Positions 43,740-51,937 of a stretch of 64,000 nt of DNA are shown here, in pieces. Each line of letters starts with the position of its first letter. The first letter of the stretch is position 1. A model generated the notes under the pieces. It searched no databases. It saw only the letters and a program-made list of their open reading frames with translations, and was not told the origin of the DNA. Where the stretch lies: assembly GCF_029369745.1 (NCBI RefSeq), contig NZ_CP120210.1:7688001-7752000 (forward strand), written 5' to 3'. The position numbers and the translations under genes are program-made. The DNA comes from Amycolatopsis sp. QT-25. GTDB taxonomy: Bacteria > Actinomycetota > Actinomycetes > Mycobacteriales > Pseudonocardiaceae.

Positions 43740-44779
43740 CGCTGCCGACGCGACCACTGCGGCTCGACGGCAGCGGGCGGACCGACCGCGCGATGGCGTC
43801 GCTGATCGGCGTCGTCGCGCTGTATCGCAGGCTCAGCGGGATGAGCGGACGCCGTCGCCCGCCGGTGGCCACCGTCGCCCGCGATCTTCCGCTGGTCGTC
43901 GACGAGGTCCGTCGCGAGGCCGACGGCGTGGCCGGGCTGCGGCTGGTGCACGAACGCGGCGCACCCCTGCCGCGATGGCGGCCCGGCGCGCACATCGACC
44001 TCTCGCCGCGGCCGGGGCTGGTCCGGCAGTACTCCTTGTGCGGCGACCCGGCGGACCGCTCGGCCTACCGCGTCGGCGTCCGGTCGCTCGGCGAGGGATC
44101 GGCGGCGGTGCACGCCTTGGAGAAGGGCGCGCGGGTCACCGCACGCGGCCCGCGCAACGCTTTCCCGTTCGTCGCGAGCCCGGCATATCTGTTCGTCGCG
44201 GGCGGCATCGGGATCACACCGATTTTGCCGATGGTGCGGCAAGCGGCTGCCGCCGGCGCGGACTGGCGTCTGGTCTACACCGGCCGCGACGAGGCTTCGA
44301 TGCCGTTCCTGGAGGAATTGTCCCGGATCGAGGCGCTCTTTCCCGCCGAGAGGTCATCGGCGCTGTCCGGAGACCGCGTCTGGATTCGCCCGGACACGAC
44401 CTACGGGATTCCGGCTTCCGGTGCGGAACTCCTCGAAGGGGCCCCGGAAGGCGCGCCGATCTACTGCTGCGGCCCGGCTCCGATGATCGTCGGCGTCCGC
44501 ACGGACGCGGCCCTGCGTGCGTCGGGTCCGGTGTTCTTCGAACGGTTTTCACCGCCGCCGATCGTCGGCGGCGAGCCGTTCCGCGTCGCACTGGCCCGCA
44601 GCGGCCGGGTGTTGGACGTACCCGCCGACCGGACGACACTCGATCTTCTGCGCGAGACCGTGCCCGGCATCGCCTACTCGTGTCGTCAGGGGTTCTGCGG
44701 AACGTGCGAAGTGCCGACGGTGACCGGCGACCGCGTCCGGATCTGCGTCGAACGCGAGCCGGTCAGCCTCGATCTTTGA
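43736..44779 (+). CDS. PDR/VanB-type oxidoreductase with C-terminal [2Fe-2S] ferredoxin
   Basis: The 347-residue protein has an N-terminal flavin domain (LVRQYSLCGDPA, the RxYS motif, near 95), an NAD(P) domain (LFVAGGIGITPILPMV near 150) and a C-terminal plant-type ferredoxin (YSCRQGFCGTCEVPTV plus a later Cys in RICVE). It passes electrons from NAD(P)H through flavin to the iron-sulfur centre and on to an oxygenase. The GTG start overlaps the diiron-protein stop, so the pair is translated together; the natural acceptor is therefore probably that protein. An N-terminal extension of about 50 residues is unusual. Confidence 0.93.
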   Translation: MTLPTRPLRLDGSGRTDRAMASLIGVVALYRRLSGMSGRRRPPVATVARDLPLVVDEVRREADGVAGLRLVHERGAPLPRWRPGAHIDLSPRPGLVRQYSLCGDPADRSAYRVGVRSLGEGSAAVHALEKGARVTARGPRNAFPFVASPAYLFVAGGIGITPILPMVRQAAAAGADWRLVYTGRDEASMPFLEELSRIEALFPAERSSALSGDRVWIRPDTTYGIPASGAELLEGAPEGAPIYCCGPAPMIVGVRTDAALRASGPVFFERFSPPPIVGGEPFRVALARSGRVLDVPADRTTLDLLRETVPGIAYSCRQGFCGTCEVPTVTGDRVRICVEREPVSLDL

Positions 44780-44783
44780 GCCG

Positions 44784-45068
44784 TCAGGCTTCCTTGGGGA
44801 GCCAGGAGCCGATCACCGGCTTGAACTCGCGCACGGTCCGCTTCGCGACAACGCCTTCGAGGTGGTACGGATCCTGGTCGATGAGCTCGAGCAGCGCCGC
44901 CTCGTCGGCCGCCTGGTACATCGAGATGCCGCCGGAGCCGTCGCCCAGCGGGCCGCCGAGCGCGACGACGCCCTGGTCGGCGAGGCGGGAAAGGAATTCC
45001 CGGTGCCGGGGACGCACGTCCGCCAGCTTCTCCTGCACGTACGTGATCTCCACCAGGAACCAGGCCAT
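44784..45068 (-). CDS. YciI-family protein
   Basis: The ATG at 45068 follows TTGGAGTG and gives 94 residues. MAWFLVEITYVQEKLADVRPRHREFLSRLADQGVVALGGPLGDGSGGISMY and DPYHLEGVVAKRTVREFKPV are the YciI plan, including the His and Asp pairs of its putative active site. It is a ferredoxin-like fold whose reaction is mostly unknown. It converges with the monooxygenase operon, 4 bp between stops. Confidence 0.88.
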   Translation of the reverse strand: MAWFLVEITYVQEKLADVRPRHREFLSRLADQGVVALGGPLGDGSGGISMYQAADEAALLELIDQDPYHLEGVVAKRTVREFKPVIGSWLPKEA

Positions 45069-45219
45069 TCGACACTCCAAGGTCGCTCCGACAAACCGCG
45101 TCAGACGCTACCGAGCTTCTCGGGAACCGATCAGGCAGGACTCCCGCCCCACCCGATACGCTGACCTGGCGCCACGCACAGGTTGTGCTTCAAAGGGGTA
45201 AATGAACAGGTAGGGGTAC

Positions 45220-45795
45220 ATGCTCGAGGGCAATGCGGAACGCAGTGTCGAGGTGACCCTCGGCCATCTGCGCACCATGGACGGACCGGTCACGCCACCG
45301 CCGCCTGCGGCACCGCTGACCCTCGAGGATCTCTATCGCCAGCATCGGATGCGGCTCGTCCGGCTGGCCATCCTGCTCGTGGACGAACCGGCGACCGCCG
45401 AAGACGTCGTCCAGGAGGCCTTCACCGGGCTGCACCGCAACTGGGGACGCCTGCGCGACGCCGCCGCGGCCGTCGGATATCTGCGCACCGCCGTGGTCAA
45501 CGGATCACGCAGTGTGCTGCGCCGCCGCAAGACCGCGCGCGAGTACGTCGCGCCGCACGCGGTCAACGCGCGTTCGGCCGAAAGCCTCGCCATGCTGTCG
45601 AGTGAACATCAGGCCGTGGTGAGCGCTTTGTCCAAACTACCTCCTCGTCAGCGTGAGGTTTTGGTCCTCCGTTACTACGGTGGGCTGAGTGAGGCCGAAA
45701 TTTCGGAGGCCGCCGGGATTTCGAAAGGTACCGTCAAGTCAACCGCCAGCCGGGCGCTGGAAGCACTGCAGAAAGCGATGCAGTCGCCGAATTGA
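45220..45795 (+). CDS. ECF sigma factor (SigE-like family)
   Basis: The 191-residue protein has sigma-70 region 2 (LYRQHRMRLVRLAILLVDEPATAEDVVQEAF, 37-70) and region 4 (ALSKLPPRQREVLVLRYYGGLSEAEISEAAGISKGTVKSTASRAL, 135-180). Region 3 is missing, as in ECF factors. About 33 residues rich in Pro precede region 2. No anti-sigma gene is adjacent; the next gene is nagA, 70 bp away. It should direct RNA polymerase to a small regulon that is not visible here. Confidence 0.92.
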   Translation: MLEGNAERSVEVTLGHLRTMDGPVTPPPPAAPLTLEDLYRQHRMRLVRLAILLVDEPATAEDVVQEAFTGLHRNWGRLRDAAAAVGYLRTAVVNGSRSVLRRRKTAREYVAPHAVNARSAESLAMLSSEHQAVVSALSKLPPRQREVLVLRYYGGLSEAEISEAAGISKGTVKSTASRALEALQKAMQSPN

Positions 45796-45837
45796 AACCC
45801 GGCCTTGATCTCGAGCGCTGGGTTGTGCCGCCATGTC

Positions 45838-45849
45838 TGGTCCAGACCA
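45838..45849. promoter_or_regulatory. DasR-type (dre) operator before nagA
   Basis: TGGTCCAGACCA differs at one base from the dre core TGGTCTAGACCA bound by the GntR regulator DasR, which senses glucosamine-6-phosphate. It lies 16 bp before the chosen nagA start. It rules out the more upstream ATG at 45833 as a normal start. Confidence 0.75.
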
Positions 45850-45865
45850 ATATATGCTGGGGGGC

Positions 45866-47089
45866 GTGAGAGGCGCCGGAGATTTCGTGATCGTGGGTGG
45901 CCGGGTCGTCACCCCGGACCGTGTACTCGACGACGGCTGGCTGGCTATCGCCGGCGGCAAGATCGTCCAAGTCGGTTCCGGGACACCCCCGGACATCGAT
46001 CGCGTCGACGTCGACGGATGCCTGGTCGTACCCGGCTTCGTCGACACCCACTGCCACGGCGGTGGGGGCGGGTCGTTTTCCAGCGGGAACCCCGAGGAGC
46101 TGTTCCGCGCGGTCCGCGCGCACCGGCGGCACGGGACCACGACCATGCTCGGCAGTCTGGTCTCGGACCCCATCCCGGTGCTCAGGGACCAGATCGCGGC
46201 CCTGCGTGAGCTGGTCCAAGAGGGTGAACTTGCCGGAATTCACCTTGAAGGACCCTTCATCTCGAAGGCCCGTTGCGGAGCGCACGACCCGGCGACGCTG
46301 ATCGAGCCGGACACGGCGACGGTCAACGCGCTGCTCGGCACCGGCCGCGGCGACATCCGGATGGTCACCCTCGCCCCCGAACTGCACGGCGGGATCAAGG
46401 CGGTCCGGCAACTGGCCGAATCGGGCGTCATCGCCGCCATCGGGCACACCGACGGCGTCGAGGACCAGATCATCCCCGCGATCGACGCGGGCGCCTCCGT
46501 CGCGACACACCTCTTCAACGCCATGCGGCCCCTCCACCATCGCGAGCCGGGCCCGATCGGCGCCCTCCTCGACGACGAGCGGATCACCGTCGAGCTGATC
46601 TGCGACCTCGTCCACGTGCACCCCACCGTGCTGCGGCTGGCCGCGCACCACGCGGGCAAGGGCCGCACGGTGCTCATCACCGACGCCATGTCGGCCACCG
46701 ACGCCGCCGACGGCAGCTACATCCTCGGCCGGCTCGAGGTCGACGTCCGCGACGGCGTCGCCACTCTCGCCGGGAACGGTTCGCTGGCGGGCAGCACGCT
46801 GACCATGGACGCCGCCTTCCGCAACCTGGTCCGCGGCGCGGGCATCGACCTGCTCGACGCCGTCCGCGCGACCTCCGGCCGGCCGGCCGAACTGCTCGGC
46901 CTCGCCGACCGGACCGGCTCGCTGCGAGCCGGTCTCGCGGCCGACGTCGTCGTGCTCGATCGCGACCTCCGGCCGGTCAGGGTGCTGCGTCAGGGCGAAT
47001 GGGTCAAGGACGACGCGGCGGCTACATTGAGCGCCACGGCCCCGCTGAGCGGCGCGGTCGAAGGCGGTGTGTCGGTCAGCGACGGGTAG
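45866..47089 (+). CDS. nagA: N-acetylglucosamine-6-phosphate deacetylase
   Basis: The amidohydrolase removes acetate from GlcNAc-6-phosphate. From GTG 45866 it has 407 residues. VPGFVDTHCHGGGGGSFSSG, EGPFISKARCGAHDP, AIGHTDGVEDQI, THLFNAMRPLHHREPG and LITDAMSATDAADG hold the metal and catalytic residues. Other in-frame starts are ATG 45854 and GTG 45887, the latter with GCCGGAG well spaced. An ATG at 45833 is unlikely because it overlaps the dre site. Regulation by DasR is expected. Confidence 0.95.
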   Translation: MRGAGDFVIVGGRVVTPDRVLDDGWLAIAGGKIVQVGSGTPPDIDRVDVDGCLVVPGFVDTHCHGGGGGSFSSGNPEELFRAVRAHRRHGTTTMLGSLVSDPIPVLRDQIAALRELVQEGELAGIHLEGPFISKARCGAHDPATLIEPDTATVNALLGTGRGDIRMVTLAPELHGGIKAVRQLAESGVIAAIGHTDGVEDQIIPAIDAGASVATHLFNAMRPLHHREPGPIGALLDDERITVELICDLVHVHPTVLRLAAHHAGKGRTVLITDAMSATDAADGSYILGRLEVDVRDGVATLAGNGSLAGSTLTMDAAFRNLVRGAGIDLLDAVRATSGRPAELLGLADRTGSLRAGLAADVVVLDRDLRPVRVLRQGEWVKDDAAATLSATAPLSGAVEGGVSVSDG

Positions 47090-47106
47090 CGGCGAAGGGA
47101 GTCCGG

Positions 47107-47502
47107 ATGAGCGAGCCCAAGGACCCGGAGAAACTCCTGGCCGATGCCCTGCGCGCACAGGCCGTCTTCGCTCCTTCGGCAGAACGCGCGCCCGACACCA
47201 CTCCGGACAAACCAGCCGAAACGGACACGGAAGGTAGTGTCGCGGAGGCTCCGGCCGGCAAGAGCGAACTACCGCCGCAGTACGGGCTGCTTTCCGGCGC
47301 CGGCGCCGACTCGCTCGAACGGGAACGCGTCGCGCTCGAGGACGCCGAAACGGCCAGGCTGGCGGAGCGTCCGGTGACGACTCCGCCACCTCCAGCCCCT
47401 TCGCCGAGCAGCCCGCCTCTGCCCGCGTACTGGGTGCTGCTGCTCGCCGTGCTGCTCGGGTTGGCCGCCGGTTCGGTGGTCGGGCTGCTCACGCTGATCT
47501 GA
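47107..47502 (+). CDS. small C-terminally anchored membrane protein
   Basis: The ATG at 47107 follows GAAGGGAG and gives 131 residues. The first ~100 are polar, acidic and Pro/Ala-rich; PPQYGLLSGAGADSLERERVALEDAETARL is a possible helix. A single hydrophobic helix ends the protein (YWVLLLAVLLGLAAGSVVGLL). It is probably tail-anchored with the bulk in the cytosol. It is 17 bp after nagA. I do not recognise the family. Confidence 0.7.
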   Translation: MSEPKDPEKLLADALRAQAVFAPSAERAPDTTPDKPAETDTEGSVAEAPAGKSELPPQYGLLSGAGADSLERERVALEDAETARLAERPVTTPPPPAPSPSSPPLPAYWVLLLAVLLGLAAGSVVGLLTLI

Positions 47503-47555
47503 GCCGCCTCTCCCGTGGGGTCAAAGCACTCAGCGTCACCCTGTACCGTTTTGGT

Positions 47556-48278
47556 GTGATCCTGGCGCAGAACACCGTGACGACGATGGGCCTCCTGCCG
47601 GAGTGGCTGGACCCGAAGATCCTGCTGAGCGGGCTGACCGTCCCGGTCATCACCGTGCTCTGCCTGATCATCTTCATCGAAAGCAGCATCTTCCCGGTGC
47701 TGCCCGGTGACTCCCTGCTGTTCACCGCCGGCCTGCTCATCGCCAACGGCTCGATCAAAGCCCCGCTCTGGCTGGTGTGCGTACTGGTCACGTTCGCCGC
47801 GCTGATCGGCAACCTGCTCGGCTACGGCCTCGGCTGGAAGGTCGGCCCCTGGCTGTTCCGCAAGCCGGATTCGAAGTTCTTCAACAAGAAGTACGTCGAC
47901 CAGACCCACGCCTTCCTGGAGAAACACGGACCGAAGGCGGTCGTGCTGGCGCGGTTCGTGCCGTTCGTGCGGACGTTCATCACCTGGATCGCCGGTATCG
48001 GCAAGATGGACCCGAAGAAGTACTTCACCTACACCGTCATCGGCGGCATCCTGTGGGCCGCCGGGATCACCGCGCTCGGCCACCTGCTCGGCGACATCCC
48101 GTTCATCGAGAAGAACATCGACGCGATCTTCATCCTGATCGTGCTGATCTCGGTGGTGCCGATCGTCATCGAGTACCTCAAGGCCCGTCGCGAGAAGAAG
48201 CACTCGGACACCGCGACCGGCCTCGTCGCCGAGACCGCCGAGGACATCACGCAGCAGATCCCGCGCATCCGCGACTGA
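47556..48278 (+). CDS. DedA-family membrane protein
   Basis: The 240-residue protein has about five hydrophobic segments. ESSIFPVLPGDSLLFTAGLL and FVPFVRTFITWIAGIGKMDPKKYFTYTVIGGILWA are the DedA signatures (conserved Glu, PGDS, and R-x-x-P-x-R). Some DedA proteins flip lipid carriers or preserve proton motive force. It begins at GTG 47556; ATG 47586 is possible. A second DedA gene lies at 55.5 kb. A DedA gene also lies near fba in mycobacteria. A family-2 palindrome follows. Confidence 0.93.
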   Translation: MILAQNTVTTMGLLPEWLDPKILLSGLTVPVITVLCLIIFIESSIFPVLPGDSLLFTAGLLIANGSIKAPLWLVCVLVTFAALIGNLLGYGLGWKVGPWLFRKPDSKFFNKKYVDQTHAFLEKHGPKAVVLARFVPFVRTFITWIAGIGKMDPKKYFTYTVIGGILWAAGITALGHLLGDIPFIEKNIDAIFILIVLISVVPIVIEYLKARREKKHSDTATGLVAETAEDITQQIPRIRD

Positions 48279-48293
48279 CCCTTCCTCCTCCTT

Positions 48294-48354
48294 GCAATTC
48301 GGCACCTGGTTGCGTTCTTGTGCTTGCAAGCATCGCAACCAGGTGCCGAATTGC
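48294..48354. repeat. family-2 palindrome, copy 2
   Basis: The arms are 48294-48314 and 48334-48354, 21 bp and perfect; the left begins GCAATTCGGCACCTGGTTGC. It fills the gap between convergent DedA and GlcD-type genes, ending 1 bp before the latter's stop. Confidence 0.92.
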
Positions 48355-48355
48355 G

Positions 48356-49744
48356 TCAGAGGGAGAACATCGAGCCCGGATTGAAGAGGTTCTCCGGGTC
48401 GAGGGCCCGCTTGATCTGCCGATGCACCTGAAGGCCGACTTCGCCGATTTCCTTGACGAGCCACTCGCGTTTGATCCGGCCGATGCCGTGCTCGCCGGTG
48501 ACCGTGCCGCCCAGCGACAGGCTGACGTCGAGGATCGCGTCGAAGGCCGTCCGCGCGCGGGCGAACTCCTCCTCGGAATCCTGCGCGTACACGATCGTCG
48601 GGTGCATGTTGCCGTCGCCCGCGTGGCCGACGACGGCGATCCGCAAGCCCACTTCTTCGCTGATCCGCTCGCAACCGGCGATCAGTTCGGCGATACGCGT
48701 GCGCGGCACGCAGACGTCGTCGGTCAGCCAGACGCCGTACATTTCCAGCGCGGTGAGCACGACCCGCCGCGCCTGCAGCAGCATCTTGCCCTCTTCGATG
48801 TCCTCGGTGGCGTAGGCCAGATCGGCGCCGCAGTCGACGCAGATCTGTTCCAGCACCGCCAGTTCCCGGCGGGCGACCTCGCCGCCGGAGTCGGATTGCG
48901 CGAGGAGCAAGGCTTTGCAGTCCGAGCTCGTGCCGAGGTCGGTCTTGAGATAGGCCTCGGCGGCCTTGATCGACGTCGCGTCCATGATCTCCAGCAGCGA
49001 GGGCACCAGCCCCTCGCGCACCACGCGCGCGACAGCCTCGCCCGCGGCCTCCGTGCTGTCGAAGGCGGCGACGAGGGTGGCGGGCAACTGCGGCAACGGT
49101 TTCAGCGCGACGGTCGCCTGGGTGATCACGCCGAGCGTGCCCTCACTGCCGACGAAGAGCCGCGCGAGGTCATAACCCGCGACCCCCTTCACCGTGCGGC
49201 GCCCGGTCTTCAGCAGTGAGCCGTCGGCGAGTACGACTTCCAGTCCCAGCACGGAATCCGTGGTGACGCCGTACTTCACACAGCACAGCCCGCCGGCGTT
49301 GGTGGACAGGTTTCCGCCGATGGTGCACCAGTCGTAACTGGACGGGTCCGGCGGATAGAACAGGCCGTGCTTCTCCACCGCGTTGCGGAAATCGAGGTTC
49401 ACCACGCCTGGCTGCACGACGGCGAGCCGGTTGCCTTCGTCGATCTCGACGATCTGGTCGAGCTTGGTCAGCACCAGCACGACACAGCCGTCGATCGCGT
49501 TCGCGGCGCCGGACAGACCACTGCCTGCGCCGCGGGGCACGATCGGCACCTCGAACTCCGCACACGCCTTCACCACGGCCTGCACACCTTCCACGTCGGA
49601 CGGCAGCACCACCGCGAGGGGTTTGCCGCTCGCCGCCAGCGGCATCATGTCGCGCGAGTAGGCGTCCGTGACGTCGGCGTCGGTGAGCACCGCGGCGTCG
49701 CCGAGCTGCTCGCGGAGCCGGGTGACCAGGGCATGGTTGTTCAT
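48356..49744 (-). CDS. FAD-linked oxidase, GlcD-like
   Basis: The ATG at 49744 (GATGAGGG upstream) gives 462 residues, the length of a GlcD subunit. FAD (PCMH-type) domain: VVLPSDVEGVQAVVKACAEFEVPIVPRGAGSGLSGAANA; GLFYPPDPSSYDWCTIGGNLSTNAGG; LFVGSEGTLGVITQ. The C-terminal GTVTGEHGIGRIKREWLVKEIG is the oxidase cap motif. It probably oxidises glycolate or D-lactate. No GlcE/GlcF subunits are nearby. Confidence 0.93.
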   Translation of the reverse strand: MNNHALVTRLREQLGDAAVLTDADVTDAYSRDMMPLAASGKPLAVVLPSDVEGVQAVVKACAEFEVPIVPRGAGSGLSGAANAIDGCVVLVLTKLDQIVEIDEGNRLAVVQPGVVNLDFRNAVEKHGLFYPPDPSSYDWCTIGGNLSTNAGGLCCVKYGVTTDSVLGLEVVLADGSLLKTGRRTVKGVAGYDLARLFVGSEGTLGVITQATVALKPLPQLPATLVAAFDSTEAAGEAVARVVREGLVPSLLEIMDATSIKAAEAYLKTDLGTSSDCKALLLAQSDSGGEVARRELAVLEQICVDCGADLAYATEDIEEGKMLLQARRVVLTALEMYGVWLTDDVCVPRTRIAELIAGCERISEEVGLRIAVVGHAGDGNMHPTIVYAQDSEEEFARARTAFDAILDVSLSLGGTVTGEHGIGRIKREWLVKEIGEVGLQVHRQIKRALDPENLFNPGSMFSL

Positions 49745-49763
49745 ACCCTCATCGTAGGCGCCA

Positions 49764-51248
49764 TTACGTCCGCACTGCGGAAATTTTCTTCCGATCAAGC
49801 AGGATATACGCCTGAACACCGGTATAGACGAGCACGGCCACGCCTGTCCATGCGGTCACGTGCATTCCCTGGGTGAAAGCCTCGCGAGCCGATTCCAGGA
49901 GAGCCTGTCCCGCGACCGGGTCGAGCTGCCGCGCGGTGGCGACGGCGCCGCCGAGCGTGTCCCGGGCGGCGTCGGCCGTCCCTTCCGGCAGGCCGGACCG
50001 GTAGACCGCGGTCGCGACACTACCGAGGATGGCCGTGCCGAGCGCGCCGCCCAGTTCGAACCCGGTCTCGGAGATCGCCGACGCGGCCCCGGCCCGCTCG
50101 GCCGGAGCGGCCGAGATGACCAGATCGTTCGTCAGCGTCTCCGACAGGGCGACACCGCCCCCGAGCAACGTGAACGACACCACCACATACGCGAGCCCGC
50201 CACCGGACGACACCTGGGTCAACGCCAGGAACCCGACCGCAGCGACCAGGAGACCGACACTGACCAGCACGGAGACCCGGATCCGTTTCGCGAGCCAGGC
50301 CGCGAGAAGCGCGCCGGCGACACCGGCGACCGTCGCCGGGAGCATCCACAGCGCGGCGACGACCGGGGTCAGCCCGAGCACCAGCTGCAGGTACTGCGGC
50401 ACCAGGAACAGCAGGCCGACCATGGCGAACACGCCGAGCATGTTCGTCACGACGGAACCACTGAAGGCCCGGTTCGAGAACAGCTTCAGGTCCAGCATGG
50501 GCTCGTCGAGTTTGTGCTGCCTGCGGACGAACACGACACCGAGCGCGAGCCCGATCAGGACGCTGACGGCGGCCTTCGCCGTGAAGCCGTGTTCGGCGAC
50601 GAGCTTGATGCCGTAGACCACCGGCAGCATCGCGGCCAGCGACAGCAACGCCGACAACGGGTCGAAGCGGCCCGGCTTCGGGTCACGTGCCTCCGGCAAC
50701 AGGAACGGGCCGACGACCAGCAGGAGCAGCATCACCGGGACGTTGATCAGGAACACCGAACCCCACCAGAAGTGCTCCAGCAGCCACCCGCCGAGCACCG
50801 GCCCGAGCGCCATCCCGCCGGAGAACCCGGCACTCCACACGGCGATCGCGGTCCGGCGCTGTTTGGCGTCGACGAAGGTGCTGCGGATCAGCGACAGCGT
50901 CGACGGCATCAGCGTCGCGCCACCCACGCCCAGCAGCGCCCGCGCGATGATCAGCATGAACGCGCTGGTCGAGAAGGCCGCGAGCACCGACGCGGCGCCG
51001 AACGCCGCGGCACCCATGAGCAGGAGCTTGCGACGGCCGATGCGGTCACCGAGCGTGCCCATCAGGACCAGCAGACCCGCCAGCATGAACGAGTAGATGT
51101 CGACGATCCACAACTGCTCCGCACCGCTGGGCGCCAGATCTGCGGACAGGAACGGCAGCGCGAACCCGAGCACCGTCATGTCCACGCTGATCAGCAGCAC
51201 CGGAAGCACCAGTACCGCCAACGCCCACCACTGCTTGCGCCCCGCCAT
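49764..51248 (-). CDS. MFS drug exporter, DHA2 (14-TM) family
   Basis: The ATG at 51248 (AGAGGAGAG upstream) gives 494 residues with 14 helices. VLPVLLISVDMTVLGFALPFLS and GTLGDRIGRRKLLLMG are typical, and GPVLGGWLLEHFWWGSVFLINVP is the antiporter motif C. It should expel drugs against protons. It is divergent from a TetR gene and two palindromic operators lie between them, so it is probably repressed by it and induced by its ligand. Confidence 0.93.
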   Translation of the reverse strand: MAGRKQWWALAVLVLPVLLISVDMTVLGFALPFLSADLAPSGAEQLWIVDIYSFMLAGLLVLMGTLGDRIGRRKLLLMGAAAFGAASVLAAFSTSAFMLIIARALLGVGGATLMPSTLSLIRSTFVDAKQRRTAIAVWSAGFSGGMALGPVLGGWLLEHFWWGSVFLINVPVMLLLLVVGPFLLPEARDPKPGRFDPLSALLSLAAMLPVVYGIKLVAEHGFTAKAAVSVLIGLALGVVFVRRQHKLDEPMLDLKLFSNRAFSGSVVTNMLGVFAMVGLLFLVPQYLQLVLGLTPVVAALWMLPATVAGVAGALLAAWLAKRIRVSVLVSVGLLVAAVGFLALTQVSSGGGLAYVVVSFTLLGGGVALSETLTNDLVISAAPAERAGAASAISETGFELGGALGTAILGSVATAVYRSGLPEGTADAARDTLGGAVATARQLDPVAGQALLESAREAFTQGMHVTAWTGVAVLVYTGVQAYILLDRKKISAVRT

Positions 51249-51272
51249 GGCGCACTCTCCTCTACGAGATAA

Positions 51273-51326
51273 ACCGTCCGGACGGTACAGCCGCCGCCCC
51301 AATCGAAAGTAAACCGTCCAGACGGT
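51273..51326. promoter_or_regulatory. two TetR operators
   Basis: ACCGTCCGGACGGT (51273-51286) and ACCGTCCAGACGGT (51313-51326) are 40 bp apart. Each is flanked by TAA on the left. They lie 25 bp before the MFS start and 14 bp before the TetR start, so one protein can control both. Confidence 0.85.
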
Positions 51327-51339
51327 ATAGTCAACTGAT

Positions 51340-51870
51340 ATGGCGAAGCCCACCGCGAAGGAACGCATCCTCGACTCGTACGAGGGAATCCTCATCGAGC
51401 AGGGCCCCGGCGGGGTCACCCTCGAAGCCGTCGCCGCGCACGCCGGAGTGTCGAAAGGCGGGCTGCTCTACCACTTCGGCTCCAAGGAAGCCCTGGTCGA
51501 CGGCCTACTGGAGCGGCTCGCGCGACTTTCCGACGAGGATCTCGAACAAGCGCGGACGGCGCCGGAAGGTGTCGTTTCGTGGTACCTGCGTACCGCCATC
51601 ACCGACGTGACCCAGCGCAAGCCGCTGCACCGCACGACCATGGCGACGATCCGGATCATGCTCAACGAACCGCGGGTCTTCGAGGTCGTCCAGACTTACA
51701 ACCAGAAGGTCCACGACCTGATCAGCGAGCACGTCGGCGACTCGCTGACCGCCGAACTGGTCATCCTGGTCGGCGACGGCCTCTACCTGCGGGCGGCGCT
51801 CGGCCGAGACGACGCGAGCCCCCTGCTCGATCGGCTCGACGAGATCAAGGCCCGCATCGCCCGCAATTAG
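51340..51870 (+). CDS. TetR-family repressor of the divergent exporter
   Basis: The 176-residue protein has the HTH at 8-55: RILDSYEGILIEQGPGGVTLEAVAAHAGVSKGGLLYHFGSKEALV. The C-terminal part is a helical ligand domain of about 110 residues. The paired palindromes upstream are its likely sites. The stop codon (51868-51870) lies inside a family-2 palindrome, so the last residues Arg-Asn are encoded by the repeat. Confidence 0.93.
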   Translation: MAKPTAKERILDSYEGILIEQGPGGVTLEAVAAHAGVSKGGLLYHFGSKEALVDGLLERLARLSDEDLEQARTAPEGVVSWYLRTAITDVTQRKPLHRTTMATIRIMLNEPRVFEVVQTYNQKVHDLISEHVGDSLTAELVILVGDGLYLRAALGRDDASPLLDRLDEIKARIARN

Positions 51871-51937
51871 TCACCTGCTTGCGTCGAGCCGGTACGCGCG
51901 CGACGCTGTTCTCTCCCGCAAGTAGGTGACTAATTGC
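51863..51937. repeat. family-2 palindrome, copy 3, containing two stop codons
   Basis: The arms are 51863-51883 and 51917-51937 (21 bp, one mismatch); the left begins GCAATTAGTCACCTGCTTGC. The TetR stop (TAG, 51868-51870) lies in the left arm and the stop of the convergent PPOX gene (51930-51932) in the right arm. Confidence 0.92.

Noticed and set aside
44780..45220. tRNA or small-RNA gene in gaps near the sigma factor
   Set aside because: No cloverleaf, T-loop GGTTCGA-type motif or CCA end was found.
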